From Sordariomycetes sp. S80-01Y (lineage: Eukaryota > Ascomycota > Sordariomycetes), in the NCBI GenBank assembly GCA_037042185.1, contig JAXQJY010000018.1, positions 62,001-126,000 on the forward strand: a DNA stretch of 64,000 nucleotides, given 5' to 3'. Below are positions 10,172 to 21,604 of the stretch, one piece after another. Position 1 is the stretch's first letter; the number at the start of each line of letters is the position of its first letter. Both the position numbers and the translations under genes were made by a program. The notes beneath the pieces are model-generated. The model had not been told where the DNA came from. It did no database searches and saw only the letters and a program-made list of their open reading frames with translations.

Positions 10172-12903
10172 GGCGGACAGGCGAGAAGCAACACAACGAA
10201 GTTGATATGACTCAGGTTTCTCGCTGTTGAGAAGACGTTGGGGTATTCTTTAGCTGTTATTGCCATGAGTGGTATTTCATCAATACTACAGGGGTGGGGC
10301 ACCAGTTATACGAAAGGTTGTCATGGTGTATGTAGAGGGATTGCTATTCGGGATGAGATCGTATCACCCGCGGTGCCCCACGCTTCTGAAAACAGTGGCG
10401 TGGCTCAAGAACTTACCACCTGCTACAATCTCATGACATGTCGAGATTGTGACGACTTTTCCTGTGCTGATGATCCCGGCGAACTTCTCGACGGCATGAA
10501 GCGGACTAATCGAGCTGACTGACGATCAAACAGACCATTGGCATCATACCGCAATTGATCGTTGAGTTGTGTCATGTTTTAAGGCTGCACTATTTCGGAT
10601 CAAGTGCAAATTTCGAAGCTCACTAGCACAACTGTCTGTCGATTAGTGGTATTGCCAATCGCGGTAGGATTAACTCCAGCGAGAGGAGACACCAGGGAAG
10701 TGCTAGACAGACTGCACGCGATAGACGGAGGTAATCGTCGATTGTAGTACAGGGTTGAAGTTTAGCATTCAGAATCAGACCACAATGGTTCGAGTTTTAA
10801 CAAGCTTTGACGGAATGTGAGTGCTCTTGAAAGTGGACCAGAGCTATTTTTCTTTTCTCTTCTTATAGCTGAATCCGTCATGTGGCATATCTTGGCTGAA
10901 AAGATTAGCCTTCAAGCCTTGTCACAATCCTTGGCACTGCCTCAGACAACACCAAATGAAGTAGAATCTTATCAAGGAGATATTCATACATTATACGGAA
11001 ACCCGTCGATTCAATCCTGTTACATAGAACGACGGTCCAGTTGAGCTTTGCGCCAGAGTCAGGCGTTCTAGAAGCTACAAAGACAATCTATATCACGATT
11101 GCCTTCTACAAAGCTTACACACTCTTGTCGAAAGCAGTCTTCGGCATTTTGCCCCACTTTCAGGTCACCAAAACCTACTTGCGAAGCATTCATACATCTC
11201 ACGACATAACAGTGCTTAAGACTTTCGCTATCCTGTCCACTTTGAATATACCATAAGGGCATGAAACCAAGTGATTCAAGGGGTCAGGGGAAATACGTGC
11301 CGCTAAATCCACGTCCAAATGCTGAAATCTGACTTGGTTGCGAACAGCGGCGATCTATAAGAGGATCACAGTCTGGACACCATGGCTCGATGAAGTGTTT
11401 ATGAACTTGAGAAAATTGGGAAACCAGCCGTTCGTTGTTTAACCTTCAGAAATATAGCTTCGAGGATGCTTAGGGGCTTGGAATGGGGTTGATATAGATC
11501 ACGACGAAACAAATCATCACATGCTCAGAATACCCAGCGATAGCCAGAGGACAAAAGATACGATATGCGTCTGCGCGAATCAAAATGGTGAAGTCTCGCT
11601 CCTGTGTCGAAGCTATGGTTCGGTCTCCAGATGACCGCTATGGTCTGACGGGGGTGCAATGGTCAGGCCACTAGAAGATGCTGTGTAGCATGAGAACAGG
11701 GCTTTGGCCGATTGGAATATCGATCGAATTTAGTAATGATCCATATTCTATATTTTGGGGACTAGACCCGGTTTTTACATTCCCACCGGTTGGTGTGTCA
11801 TGCCAAAACCCTTTTCTCAAGCATCCATAACACATCTCAGCGGTGAACGCCGCAGAGCTAAGGACTGCAATTGTCGCAGAACGGTCGCAAACCTTGGCTC
11901 GTTACTGGATCAAAGAGATCAACCCCAAACCGCCAAAACAGTGGCAAGATCCATCGACGAATACTCACCAGAGGAGGTTCGAGAGACCCCGGGCCGCTCA
12001 AGCTACCAAAACACTTTACGTCCCACACAACCCCCCCTCCCCGGGCCAAACATTGCCCTCGAGAACCCTCAGGCTCTTGAAGACTGAGGTCCGCGCCCAC
12101 GAACAAGGCTCTACGTTCCAGGGTCTTGGGTCCAGATAAAGCGAAGAAACTATCTCTAGCTACCAGACGTGGCAACCCGACATTCGAGGCACACTTCTGG
12201 TATGTGTCATTTGCCGAGGAGTGGAAGCCGCCAGTCCTTTGAGTCATGGCTTCAACAAGCGACGCTGCAAACCCGAAATGTGGATGAGCTCGAGGCGAGA
12301 TGCCGCAAGGCAGTCTGCCACAGGGAGATGCTGTCCGACCACAATCCGATTACACGCAAGGAGTAATTGAGCGTTTGGTCGAATGATATTCGCAGCAGTT
12401 GGACGCGTAACGCTCGCGAAGTCCATCACTAAACTTCCTGCCCCGCTCCCACTCTTAGCCACTGACTGGTTGAAACGTCACTCGCGAGAGTCCAAATCTA
12501 GACCGCCGAGTTCCTAAGCCTCGACCAATACGCAAACCCTAATCATCCAGGTATGGTGGTAGTAGGTAAGCCGCCATTGCGGTAGATCACCCCAGAGGGC
12601 ACGAATGCGGTCACACGTAGTCGCGTCCTCCGCCGGCGCTGGACACTGTTCACCAGTAGTTAATCTGGTAGCGAGTCACTACATCTCGAACCGGGCAGTG
12701 GGCTTCATCAAGAGATTTCACGAGACTTTTGGACTTCTATACAAAAGGCACCGCGTGTGACGACCTCTTGGACGGCACTGGCGTGACGCATGCTAGAGCT
12801 GCCGTATCCTTGCCCACAGGCACAGACCCGTAACTTCACACTTACTCATCTTTCAACACAAATACGTCAAAATTCCCATAGAGGTGCTTCCATCAGCGTG
12901 GGC
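10172..12903. other. Long intergenic stretch
   Basis: The first few hundred bases are the presumed promoter of the pyruvate decarboxylase gene. The motif ATCACCCGCG at about 10364 partly resembles an SREBP site. Frames at 10817-11262 are short and AT-rich. A GC-rich block at about 11755-12470 is open in several frames on both strands but shows no recognisable domain and could be a decayed repeat. No gene is called. Confidence 0.4.
12586..12596 (+). promoter_or_regulatory. SREBP-site-like motif upstream of bHLH 2
   Basis: The sequence ATCACCCCAGA agrees with the recalled fungal SREBP consensus in all but the last two positions, and its first nine bases equal those of the classical sterol element ATCACCCCAC. 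It lies about 310 bp upstream of the second bHLH start codon, so autoregulation is conceivable. Evidence is pattern only. Confidence 0.2.
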
Positions 12904-13790
12904 ATGGACTGCAAAGAAGCCATCGACAGCCACGCGGCAGGTCTCTTGTACTCTAGCGAGGTAAGCGACGTCAGATTTGGCAAGCAGCACATTGCTACGC
13001 CGCGCCTGGCGAGTCCACCGTTGAATGCACTATATACTGACTCGATACATTGAATTAGTATGGCTCAAATGTTCCAATTGACGCGACCTTGCCTGCATTA
13101 GCCCGCAATGATATGGAGCTGGATGTTTTGATGTCATCATTCTTCTTGAATGGCTGCGATAAGAAAACATGCAACAACAAGCATGGCCTAACACCCGACT
13201 CAAGTAGAGACATGACGATTTTGACGGGAGCGTCTTTTCTAAACCCTGTCACGAGCACCGGCTATTCGTCGTTGAACAACATGTTGCTTGACAACACATG
13301 CGTACCTGAACGGGTACAGACGCGGGCCCGACGGGCTACAATGCAAGTAAGACCAGGCCGCCGGTCTCACCCTATGAGATCCAATGACACAAAGTCTACA
13401 CGCACGCCAAAACTGGCCACCTCAGCAAGTACCAGCAATCATGCCAAGACAAGCAATAAGCTTCGGTCGTCACAGCGAAGGACAAAGGCAACTTCTTCCT
13501 CTGGTCTAGTCTCGTTGCTCGAGGACTCAGACGACGGCTTTCACATGCGCTCTAGCCATAATCAGGTCGAAAAGAACTATCGAAACCGACTGGCCTGCGC
13601 CTTTTCAAAACTACTTGAAGCCGTGGAGGACTACACCCTTGATGAGGATGGCTTGTACGGTCAGCGCAGTTTGACTAAGAGCGATGTTCTCAATCTAGCT
13701 CGGAAGGGGCTGGCAGCTCTTGGGGAGGAGAACAAATGGCTCAAAACCGAGTTGCAACGGGTAAAAGGCTGGCCTTGTGATATATTATAA
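12904..13790 (+). CDS. SREBP-type bHLH transcription factor 2
   Basis: Predicted 262-aa nuclear protein in two exons, 12904-12960 and 13059-13790, separated by a 98-nt intron (GTAAGC...AATTAG). Exon 1 encodes 19 residues beginning MDCKEAIDSH. The C-terminus holds the bHLH: basic region HNQVEKNYRNRLA with the SREBP-type Tyr, helix 1 AFSKLLEAVEDY, a loop of about 18 residues, helix 2 LTKSDVLNLARKGLAAL and a leucine-rich continuation EENKWLKTELQRVK. It shares gene structure with the bHLH at 971-1939 (tiny first exon, disordered basic middle, C-terminal bHLH, no membrane segment), so the two are paralogues, although outside the domain similarity is low. The protein ends soon after helix 2. Family assignment is firm; its target genes are unknown. 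Confidence 0.85.
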
Positions 13791-14481
13791 TGAGTATGGC
13801 TGAAGCATTCGTGGTGGTTTTTTGAATTTTGAATTTCAGATGTCGATAAACTGACATATTCTTCCTTATCTTTCCACAATCCCGGAGATCACTGCCACAA
13901 GTAGAAGTCAAGAGCACTCCCCTGTGACTATAATAGCATCCAGGTAGCCAGTCGCGTTGTCGAGCTTCGTACCACAACAACCATATCCACTCTGAATTGG
14001 AAAGCCGGAACCGCGATTCTACTATAATTTCAGTATATATTACACCCTCTATTCAAGTTACTTCAATATGAATGCTGATTAGATTTGGGATATATCTCGC
14101 GGAAAGGAAATGAAAGGTCGACCATCCGTGGTATTCGAGCTCCTCCTAGACGGTATGAGCCATCACATGAGAAGCAACTCTACAAGGGGTTAACCAGCTA
14201 TTAGGATTGTTTGCTTGTTCTCGGTTGTCTTGGTGTAAATCATCCAACACTTTATTGCACCAAAAGCCTCAGCAATGCATCTAGAAGCTATCGTGGAGCA
14301 CGGTTAACCAACAATTATGTTCCTGCTGCATCCTACGAGCCCCCCCATTGAAAGGCTTTTTTGGTAAAGAATTGCTTCGTGGCCAAACATACCAGAGACG
14401 ATTGGCAGCACAGTTCTATACTGAATCCCGTTGGCGAACAGCCGAAGAATCCGACGGGGTAAGGGAAGTGCAAAGTTTCTC

Positions 14482-14497
14482 GGGGGGGGGGGGGGGG
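14482..14497 (+). repeat. Homopolymer run of 16 G
   Basis: Sixteen consecutive G residues in non-coding sequence. Such runs are error-prone in sequencing, so the exact length is uncertain. Confidence 0.9.
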
Positions 14498-15779
14498 AAA
14501 TAACTGAGGAGAGCAGGAAGTCTAGTATATCGATAGCGACATGGGCAACATCCTCTGTTATAGAGCTCTAATCATTTGTATGTTTGTCATGAAGTCGCAG
14601 TCTGATACTTCATTCCTTCGGTATCCTATCTTGTTGGAAACAGTAAAAGGGATTGAATCGCCGTGACGAACCCTAAAGGTGATGAATAAATAACCCAGCG
14701 CTATGGAACTAACTTGCCTGCCATGAAAGAGAAAAACTAAGAAAAAGTTGGGTCAGTTAGCAGGACCTTAAGATGGGGCCAGTAGATCTGAGCAATGTGG
14801 GGATGTAAAGAAGTGGCATTCATTGATAGACTGAGTGCCGGTTGTCTCCTTGAGTACTCCACCGGCACCTAAAACCTCCGCTGCTGATCAAGCACATTGT
14901 GAACGAGCATTTGTCTCCCGATCGCATAGGCCCCGGCAACCTCCGGGCCTAAATTCATTGCGCGTCCATGATCGGAGTTTTCGCAACTGAAGGGTTTAAG
15001 ATCAGAGTGTATATGGATAGCAGCGGCTACGGAGGCTTTCAAATAGTGGTATCTGGTGCTGGGTTTGTGTTTACGGCTGTCTTCTATGGCCTTGATGATT
15101 TCATCACTTCATGCCAACCACTCCAGCCGCGCCGATGACCGTATCTCCTCACGGCATTTCGGGTATTTCTGAGTTCTGATTTGATGCAAAAAAAGCTTCT
15201 TCAGTTGTCTATGGAGCAAAGTTCAGCATGGAAGTTGTAAGCGATCGAGTTTGCGACGCATTTCAATGGATGGGCTGTGCAGACATGTACTAGCCTCTGA
15301 TGCTGGCAAGGGAAGGAAACTTGGCAGGTGCTCCGTAGTAGTATCCATAGGAAAACCTTGTGGTCAGATGTTCCAATGCAAAATGTTCTGATACGTCAAA
15401 GCTCTCGCCTGCGAAGTCGCAGTTGACAGATCTGCGGTACTAATATAGTCTCGGGAGGAGGGCCAAGTGTCGTCCACGACACTCGACGAGCGTCTGTTAG
15501 GCGCATTTCGAAATGGCGTGGTTTTTGCTATCGAAGATGAAAGCGATAGTTTGAGACCAATGCCACTGGGAAGAACACGCATTTACAATTTGCCGAGAAA
15601 GATAAATGATATCTCGCGCTTGAACTCGTCCATGTAGTGCTGAGAATTCAGCTCTGACCACGTTCCGCATCAGGAAAAGGTTGTGTGCTCCGCATTGCTG
15701 ACACCCCGCAATAGCAAGGTTCAAGATCGTAAGCGCTATTGCCTTTGGATATTCCTCGGTCAACTGCTAACAATGGGAT

Positions 15780-15790
15780 GGTGGAGTGAT
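15780..15790 (-). promoter_or_regulatory. SREBP-site-like motif upstream of Hsp20
   Basis: The minus strand reads ATCACTCCACC, one base off the recalled consensus RTCA(T/C/G)(C/G)CCACY. It lies about 395 bp upstream of the first Hsp20 start codon. Weak, pattern-only evidence. Confidence 0.2.
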
Positions 15791-16185
15791 GAGTCGACGA
15801 CACAGCCGTGGCACCATGCATTGTGCCAATCAATGGCGCGTGCATCCATCACTAGCCGATAATTAGGCAATCGCATTAAAATCGTAAGATAGTCATCGTG
15901 ACTTCACATGTTTCGGTTGGCACGCCTGTCATAGCCTCGAAGGTGATTGGTAGCATGTGAGTGAGAGGACACGAAAGGTGTGGTTGCAGCCATTTTGCCC
16001 AATATTCGAACTCCATGATCTTGGCTACAGATGGAGAAAATTGTCTGAGATGCCCAGTGCTCCGCAACTGGACAAACAAGGGTTTTCCTAGTGGCTGCCG
16101 TGGTGTAAATATAAAGCTATGTTGTTCCTTCGAAGCCATCCTCCAGGAATTCCACCAACATCAGTGCGTGCAGATATACCTCAAG

Positions 16186-16867
16186 ATGTCTAACTTCAAC
16201 TATCTATCGCGTCAGAACCACGTTTCTCTCGTTTCCCAGCCTCACACCATTCAGAACTTCGTTAGGTCGTTCGCTGACAGAGTCAGTTCGTATCACGAGC
16301 ATGATCGGTCGGCAGCACAAGGCAATCAATTCGCACCGCATTTCGACGTCACAGAAACTAAATCAAGCTATTTTCTGGACGGTGAGATGCCGGGAGCTAG
16401 TGATCCGGGCTCAATCCACGTAGTCTGGCTCCAGAACCATGTTCTTGTTATCAGCGGTGTCATTTCATGTCTTCAACCTGGGGAAGCTTCCGACATCGTA
16501 CAAGAGGGCAAAGAGAACGAGTGGACGTCTTCCAAAGGTAAGATATTGTCCAGAGCCCTTGAACCATCTTGAACTGGCTATGGCTACTTTATTGCATAAA
16601 TAGAATCGGTATTAACTGTGCGCAGACGACAATGACACGGCCCAAGTCCCCACAGGTCCCGATAAACCAGCAGATACTTTCCCGCGTCAACTCCTACACG
16701 AAAGACACTTCGGTCCATTCCAACGTTCGTTCACATTTCCTGACAACGTTGCCGAGAGAGACATCAAGGCCTCGCTCAAAGATGGGGTATTGAGGATTGT
16801 GGTTCCCAAAGAAGCCCCTGGAGCGGCCAGCGAAAGGCAAATTGATATAGAAATAATGTCGGAATAG
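16186..16867 (+). CDS. Small heat-shock protein Hsp20, copy 1
   Basis: Predicted 197-aa alpha-crystallin chaperone in two exons, 16186-16537 and 16626-16867, with an 88-nt intron (GTAAGA...GCGCAG). The N-terminal exon gives QFAPHFDVTETKSSYFLDGEMPG, the usual opening strands of a fungal Hsp30-type alpha-crystallin domain. Exon 2 gives the conserved FQRSFTFPDNV, then IKASLKDGVLRIVVPK with the GVLxIxVPK signature, and a short C-terminal tail. A linker of about 60 residues interrupts the domain, as in Neurospora Hsp30. The intron lies in that linker. The protein would bind unfolding proteins in the cytosol under heat or other stress. A second copy lies at 29099-29572; the two differ enough to be old paralogues, and copy 2 has no intron. 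Confidence 0.88.
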
Positions 16868-18060
16868 CTCTATGGGACTGCTAGCTTGGCGACGAGGACT
16901 AAAATGAACCGTGAGGTGCAGGCAGATTGTTGTAAGCAACCTGGACAATTATCTACTCTTTGGTGTAATTACAAATGCATCGCGAGAGTCTGAACATGAA
17001 AGTGGTTATATGTAGGGATCTTGGAGCCTTCTTTCATCGCCGAGTGGATAAATGTGTGTCACAGGCAGAGTTCTGCGCAGTAAGAGTATGAGCCAGACGT
17101 CGTGACTGCATGCGTCAACCGGGTTCGGTAGGCTTTTAGCTCCCGAATGATGGAGCTCTTGGGACGCAAAGGATTTGGTTGTCTGTGGAATGTGGGTTGG
17201 GATGTAAAGGTTTGTAGTTGTGCATCACCACGCCCATTACACATGCTCCCAACCTAGCATACATTCTGGCTAACGTGGAAGCGAAGTGACATAAGCGACA
17301 GATCCAACAATTAGTTGTGAGACTGAGCAGCACATAAGGCTCTTGGTTCAGCAGGTTGAATGGACACCGCTTAGGCAGGATGGCTGACATAAGAGCTTGC
17401 TCTTACAGACACGTATCTGAGTCCTACACTCATAAGACATCCACACGAGGGTGTAGACTGTAGATCGTCGAGATACGGACAACATCTTAAGTCACGTCGA
17501 GCCAGCCTGGGTGTTGATTCAAGTCGGAACAATGGGAGCGAACGGACCGAGCGGGCCGAGGGGGCCGAACAGAGCGAGCAGAGCGACTGCATTATCTTAT
17601 TGGAGGTTGAGGTTTTATTTTGAGCGACACGCCACACCGTCTGTTCAATAACAGGAATCATATCAAAGACTGGCGTGATGGCGCATTTAAGACAAACTAA
17701 ATTACTGATGTTGTCTTGATAAAACTCCCCTGTGCATCAGTATTTGCCGATAAACACAGCCTTGACCGCCAGACGAAGTTGACGCCGGTGGAGACAACAT
17801 TGGTCGAAGCGCTCGTCGCCAACGGACGACACCGCTTTGCCTATTCGTAAATGCCAATTGTCGACCAGTAACAGCGTTAAGATTCTCAACCTATATCAAC
17901 TGTTTATGAGCGAAGTCGTTTGTTGAAATTTCCATTCCGTAGCTCGTAACGGCCTCAGGTCTGTAATATACGCAATATCGTGACTTTACTGCACCTTCAA
18001 GTCAGGAGCTGCTAATTTGAACTTCCCGGGTTTTCTTATTCTTGAATGGCCTAGCAAAAG
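16868..18060. other. Intergenic, no gene seen
   Basis: Short frames only. A purine-rich tract with repeated GAGCG/CCGAG words occupies about 17535-17590. The right end is the presumed promoter of the acidic protein gene. Confidence 0.45.
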
Positions 18061-18615
18061 ATGGAAGTCACTACGCTCGGCTACCTTGCCCGTATTGTCC
18101 AGAATAAGCTCTCGCAGGAGGCCGCCAGCCCTGATACCAACCTGAAGCGAACACTAGCCCATGTCAACCTTCTCGACTTACTGAACTCTGAGCTCAGCTA
18201 TACAAGACGGCACCATAACACAGACTTTGACAAGACGGTCGTGAAAGTTAGCGCCACCCATGAGTGGAAAGAGGACGTCTACAACTGTGACGCGTCGTTC
18301 GATTCAGATTACGAGTCCGACCACGAAGATTATGATAACCAAGATTCTAATGAACCTATGGTCAACGAGACGGTGTTGCCAATGCTTGATATACACGATG
18401 AAAAGAGCTGCGGAGGGAAATTGGACAAAGCTGAGCACAGAAATGGAGAGGTGGCGGGGAGAATTGAAGACGGCTGCGAGGATGCAGTGAGGAAGTTCGA
18501 CAAAAACGTCCCACAACAAATCTTTGGGTGTCATGTACCTTTTGAATCTCAGAAGGACCCGGTAGGACCCGTTGATTATGGACTGACATCGCCGCAAGAA
18601 GCAATAAGGGCATGA
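18061..18615 (+). CDS. Acidic fungal protein of unknown function
   Basis: An intact 184-codon frame with its own ATG. The N-terminus MEVTTLGYLARIVQNKL continues with ASPDTNLKRTLAHVNLLDLL, an amphipathic helical stretch of a kind I associate with a family of short, uncharacterised Pezizomycotina proteins (the pattern N-L-K/R-R...H-x-N-L-L-D). Residues about 79-103 are strongly acidic (FDSDYESDHEDYDNQDSNE). The C-terminus ends near PVGPVDYGLTSPQEA. There is no signal peptide, membrane segment or metal motif. A further acidic frame just downstream (about 18844-18930) could be part of an alternative gene model. The function is unknown; it sits among stress genes. Confidence 0.6.
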   Translation: MEVTTLGYLARIVQNKLSQEAASPDTNLKRTLAHVNLLDLLNSELSYTRRHHNTDFDKTVVKVSATHEWKEDVYNCDASFDSDYESDHEDYDNQDSNEPMVNETVLPMLDIHDEKSCGGKLDKAEHRNGEVAGRIEDGCEDAVRKFDKNVPQQIFGCHVPFESQKDPVGPVDYGLTSPQEAIRA

Positions 18616-19421
18616 GTTCAACGATATAATTTACCATGTCGGGGAGAAGAGAAGCCTGGGCCTGTCATCGTCGGAAGCCAACGAGAAGTAACTGTACATA
18701 GGCGTGCAGTATACTTTACCCTATAGTATGAGGCGGGCTTATTTCGCTACTTGGGATTCACAACAAGCAATAGCTGAGCTCTGGACTCTCCATGACTGGA
18801 AAGACCTCTTAACCCTCATCGTAAGACTTTTTACTCTTCGTAATCGCTCGAGGAATCGGAGATGCTGGAGAGCTCTGACAGCCCGGAGGTCTCGGAAGCC
18901 GTTGATTACGGAGCCGTCTATTCATAGTGTTGAATTCACATGCCTTCTGATTGGGTGTTTATATCGTTCTGTTGGCTAATGAAGGACTAAAAGACCTCTG
19001 ATATTCTCTTATTTCATTGCATTGGTCGAGTCGTTCACTGCATCACCCCAATTCAATCTCGGAGCGCTGGGTCTTTGAAGCATTGACCACAAGGTCCACG
19101 GAGATCTGGACAGCTCTGTACTGTAGGTTCTATTTGAAGGGAGGCCTGGGGGCCTTAAATATTGTGAAGAACGATTTGAAGGGCCAATTGGGCGAGAACA
19201 TGGAATTTGACGGACCATTGACCAAACCATACTTGGACGCCGTTCGTATCCTACGACCAATTGCTTGAAATTTAGAATTTCCAGTCTGTTAGGAAATAGT
19301 CACATGAATATTGCAGGCTACTGCCGGATCTATTGGTTCTTCGCATAACCTCACGCAACGCAAACCGCGACGGTGTCAAAGGTTGCGATACTGCCGAGAC
19401 GCCCGGGTGAGGTCCCATGTT
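18616..19421. other. Gap between two convergent genes
   Basis: Contains a short plus-strand frame at 19017-19268 with a protein-like composition (FDGPLTKPYLDAVRILRP) but no start context or family, and an acidic frame near 18844-18930. They may be remnants or missed exons; nothing is called. Confidence 0.35.
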
Positions 19422-21604
19422 TTAAGGGCCGCCTCTACTCAAGAAACCACTCGACTCGCTGTTATGGCAGGGCCCCCACAATATATTTCGCACTCGCTCA
19501 TGGGGAGACAACTCAAATGGTTCCGACACTCCAGACTCGCTCGACGAGATCCCGCCGCCTATGTCCTCCTGTAGATGAGAAAGCGCTGCTACAGCCCTGC
19601 TAATCGGCGCAGGCACCTCTGAGGAATTCGTCGATGATATGCTTGAAATAACAGCAACAAAGTTCTCAAGCGTCGCCCCCACTCCCTCGGTATGGTGCAG
19701 TTTGCTGAGGATACCTAGCAACAGGGCTGAGCTCAACGACCGATATACCGCAGCCCACGACATAAGTGCGTAGGTGGTGATGTTATGGAGGCTAACGAAA
19801 GCAGACACTGTTTCGGCGAGCGCGTCGATGCATACATTTCGCAACCTCCTCACTGTATTCTCGGGGCTGTTTCGTTTTGTTAACATCGGCCGGCATACTT
19901 CCGAGAGAACGTATGACCGGTGCATGCGCCAGTTCCAATGCTCCAGATACTCTGCCATCGACGTGCAGTCTGTTAGACTATTTAGGTGAGCAGCTCCGTG
20001 CTGGTCGATGGACAGAACCTGCTGGATACGGTCTTCGATTGCATGAACCACATCACGATGGCTATACGCAGTGGTAGCTCGTTCCGAGACGATCTCCAGC
20101 GCAATAACGCTGAGTTTCAACATACACACTGTGTAAGGAAAATCCCCATTAAGGGACGAGTGGCTGCCGTCCCACTGCGTGATGGCTGTGGTAGATGTCG
20201 CTCGGTCAAACGTGATGGAAAGCAAGCTGTCTTGCCAAATGATGCGCGACCTAAGTATCGTCAGCACATTATAGTTCCGGCAGCGTCACTTTCAGTCGTT
20301 CGGGAAGACTCGCCATATCTGACATCGTACGTTCTCTTGCTCTGGGGGCAACTGCGATGAGAATGCTCGATGAAGGCCGAGACCCTGCGCCAGACGAATC
20401 GTTAGACCTGCGCAAGGTAAGCATGTGCTCGAACATACGACAACTTCAGATCTTCAGATCAGGAGCGATTACCCAGCAGTGACCAAGCTACACCAGCATT
20501 CATGCTATTCGATATCACATTTCCAAGTACCAACAGGTTCTGAATATCTTCCAACTTGGCGCATGACAGGTAGTTGATTATTCGAAGGCATTCGTATGCA
20601 CAGCATACTACAGCAAGTTAACGACCGGATGAGCGGTACTGCAAGTCGATTGTGTCCATGGACTTACCATATACCTGGGTTATGAGCTGGCGTTCTCTCC
20701 TATCGGCGTTTGAACACTGGCATCCGGATGCCAGTGCCGCGAAGAACAGCCCAACCCAATGGACACTCTGGCCATATACGTTCTGTACATTGGGGTTCAC
20801 GTTCTTTGGATCGGCGGACTGTAAGCTGCGCGTAGCTAAAAATTGCATGGCTTCAGTCTCAAACTGCTGCATGTGGACAATTCCAGGAAAAAGGATGTGA
20901 GCGGTGTCGCGGTACTGTCGGAGATATTGCAAGCATTCTGCGTTCGTGGGTAGTAACCCGCAAAGTCTACTGATCCTCTCCTTGGAGCCGTGGGGCAAGC
21001 CCCAGAGGTCGACGAAGGGATACGTTGCGCTCTCGTTTTCAAGTGCGAAAGCCGGTAGCATGCTCCTATCCAAAAGGGTCTGGATGGCTTCGGAGTTGTC
21101 TGTGTGACCGAGCGCCTGGACTGTGGCCGGCACCGAGTTGGCACCCAGAAAGAAGGGCTCCCCTGTCAAAGAATTCTTGGAATATATGTCTTGAGATGAC
21201 CCCCCAACCATGCTTGACTCTCTGGTCCTAGACATGCTATCATGGCGAGACTGTGTAGCTCCCGGAGCACTTTGTAATTCCTGAACTGTCCGTTCCAGCC
21301 TGGTGATTCTATCACGCAAAGTGGCCCATTCTTCCTTCGATGGCGGCCAGACCGTGGTATGGGGCGACGTATCTGCGGTCTCTGGGGTTGAAATTCGCTC
21401 CAGGCGAGTCCGCTTCTGCGGGGGCCCGTACACACATAGCTCGGGATGATCTCGCTGTACGCAGATCTGGCAGGGCAGCTGGTAACTACACCTGACCTTG
21501 CGCATGCGGCACGGATCGCAGGCCCTCTGGCCACGTGTTATGGCGACGCGCTTTCTCTTCGCTTCTTCTTCGCCTGGGTCAGTGAACTTTTGTCGATCAT
21601 TCAT
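19422..21604 (-). CDS. Zn2Cys6 fungal transcription factor
   Basis: Predicted 664-aa nuclear regulator in four exons: 21604-20668, 20607-20473, 20407-20314 and 20250-19422. The N-terminal zinc cluster has spacing C-x2-C-x6-C-x5-C-x2-C-x8-C, starting CDPCRMRKVRC. A coiled-coil segment follows (LRDRITRLERTVQELQ), then the fungal_trans middle homology region with LTIRLAQGLGLHR, IIWQDSLLSITFDRA and CMLKLSVIALEIV. Introns 1 and 2 (60 and 65 nt) are GT-AG. Intron 3 (63 nt) only keeps the frame if it is GC-AG, which restores the family's W-x-R-I-(V/I)-W-Q-D-S sequence. An upstream in-frame non-ATG region exists; I chose the ATG giving MNDRQKF. Targets are unknown. An SREBP-like site lies upstream at 21832. 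Confidence 0.85.

Larger units (their letters stand above)
13791..16185. other. Long intergenic stretch with G-run
   Basis: About 2.4 kb without a recognised gene. Minus-strand frames at 15364-15845 have a somewhat protein-like composition but carry stops and no known motif; they might be a decayed gene. The right end is the promoter of Hsp20 no. 1. Confidence 0.4.

Noticed and set aside
11755-12470. Block open in many frames, suspected transposon fragment
   Set aside because: No reverse transcriptase, transposase or terminal repeat could be recognised, so no element is named.
15364-15845. Minus-strand frames with protein-like patches
   Set aside because: Interrupted, no clear start or family; possibly a decayed gene but not supportable.
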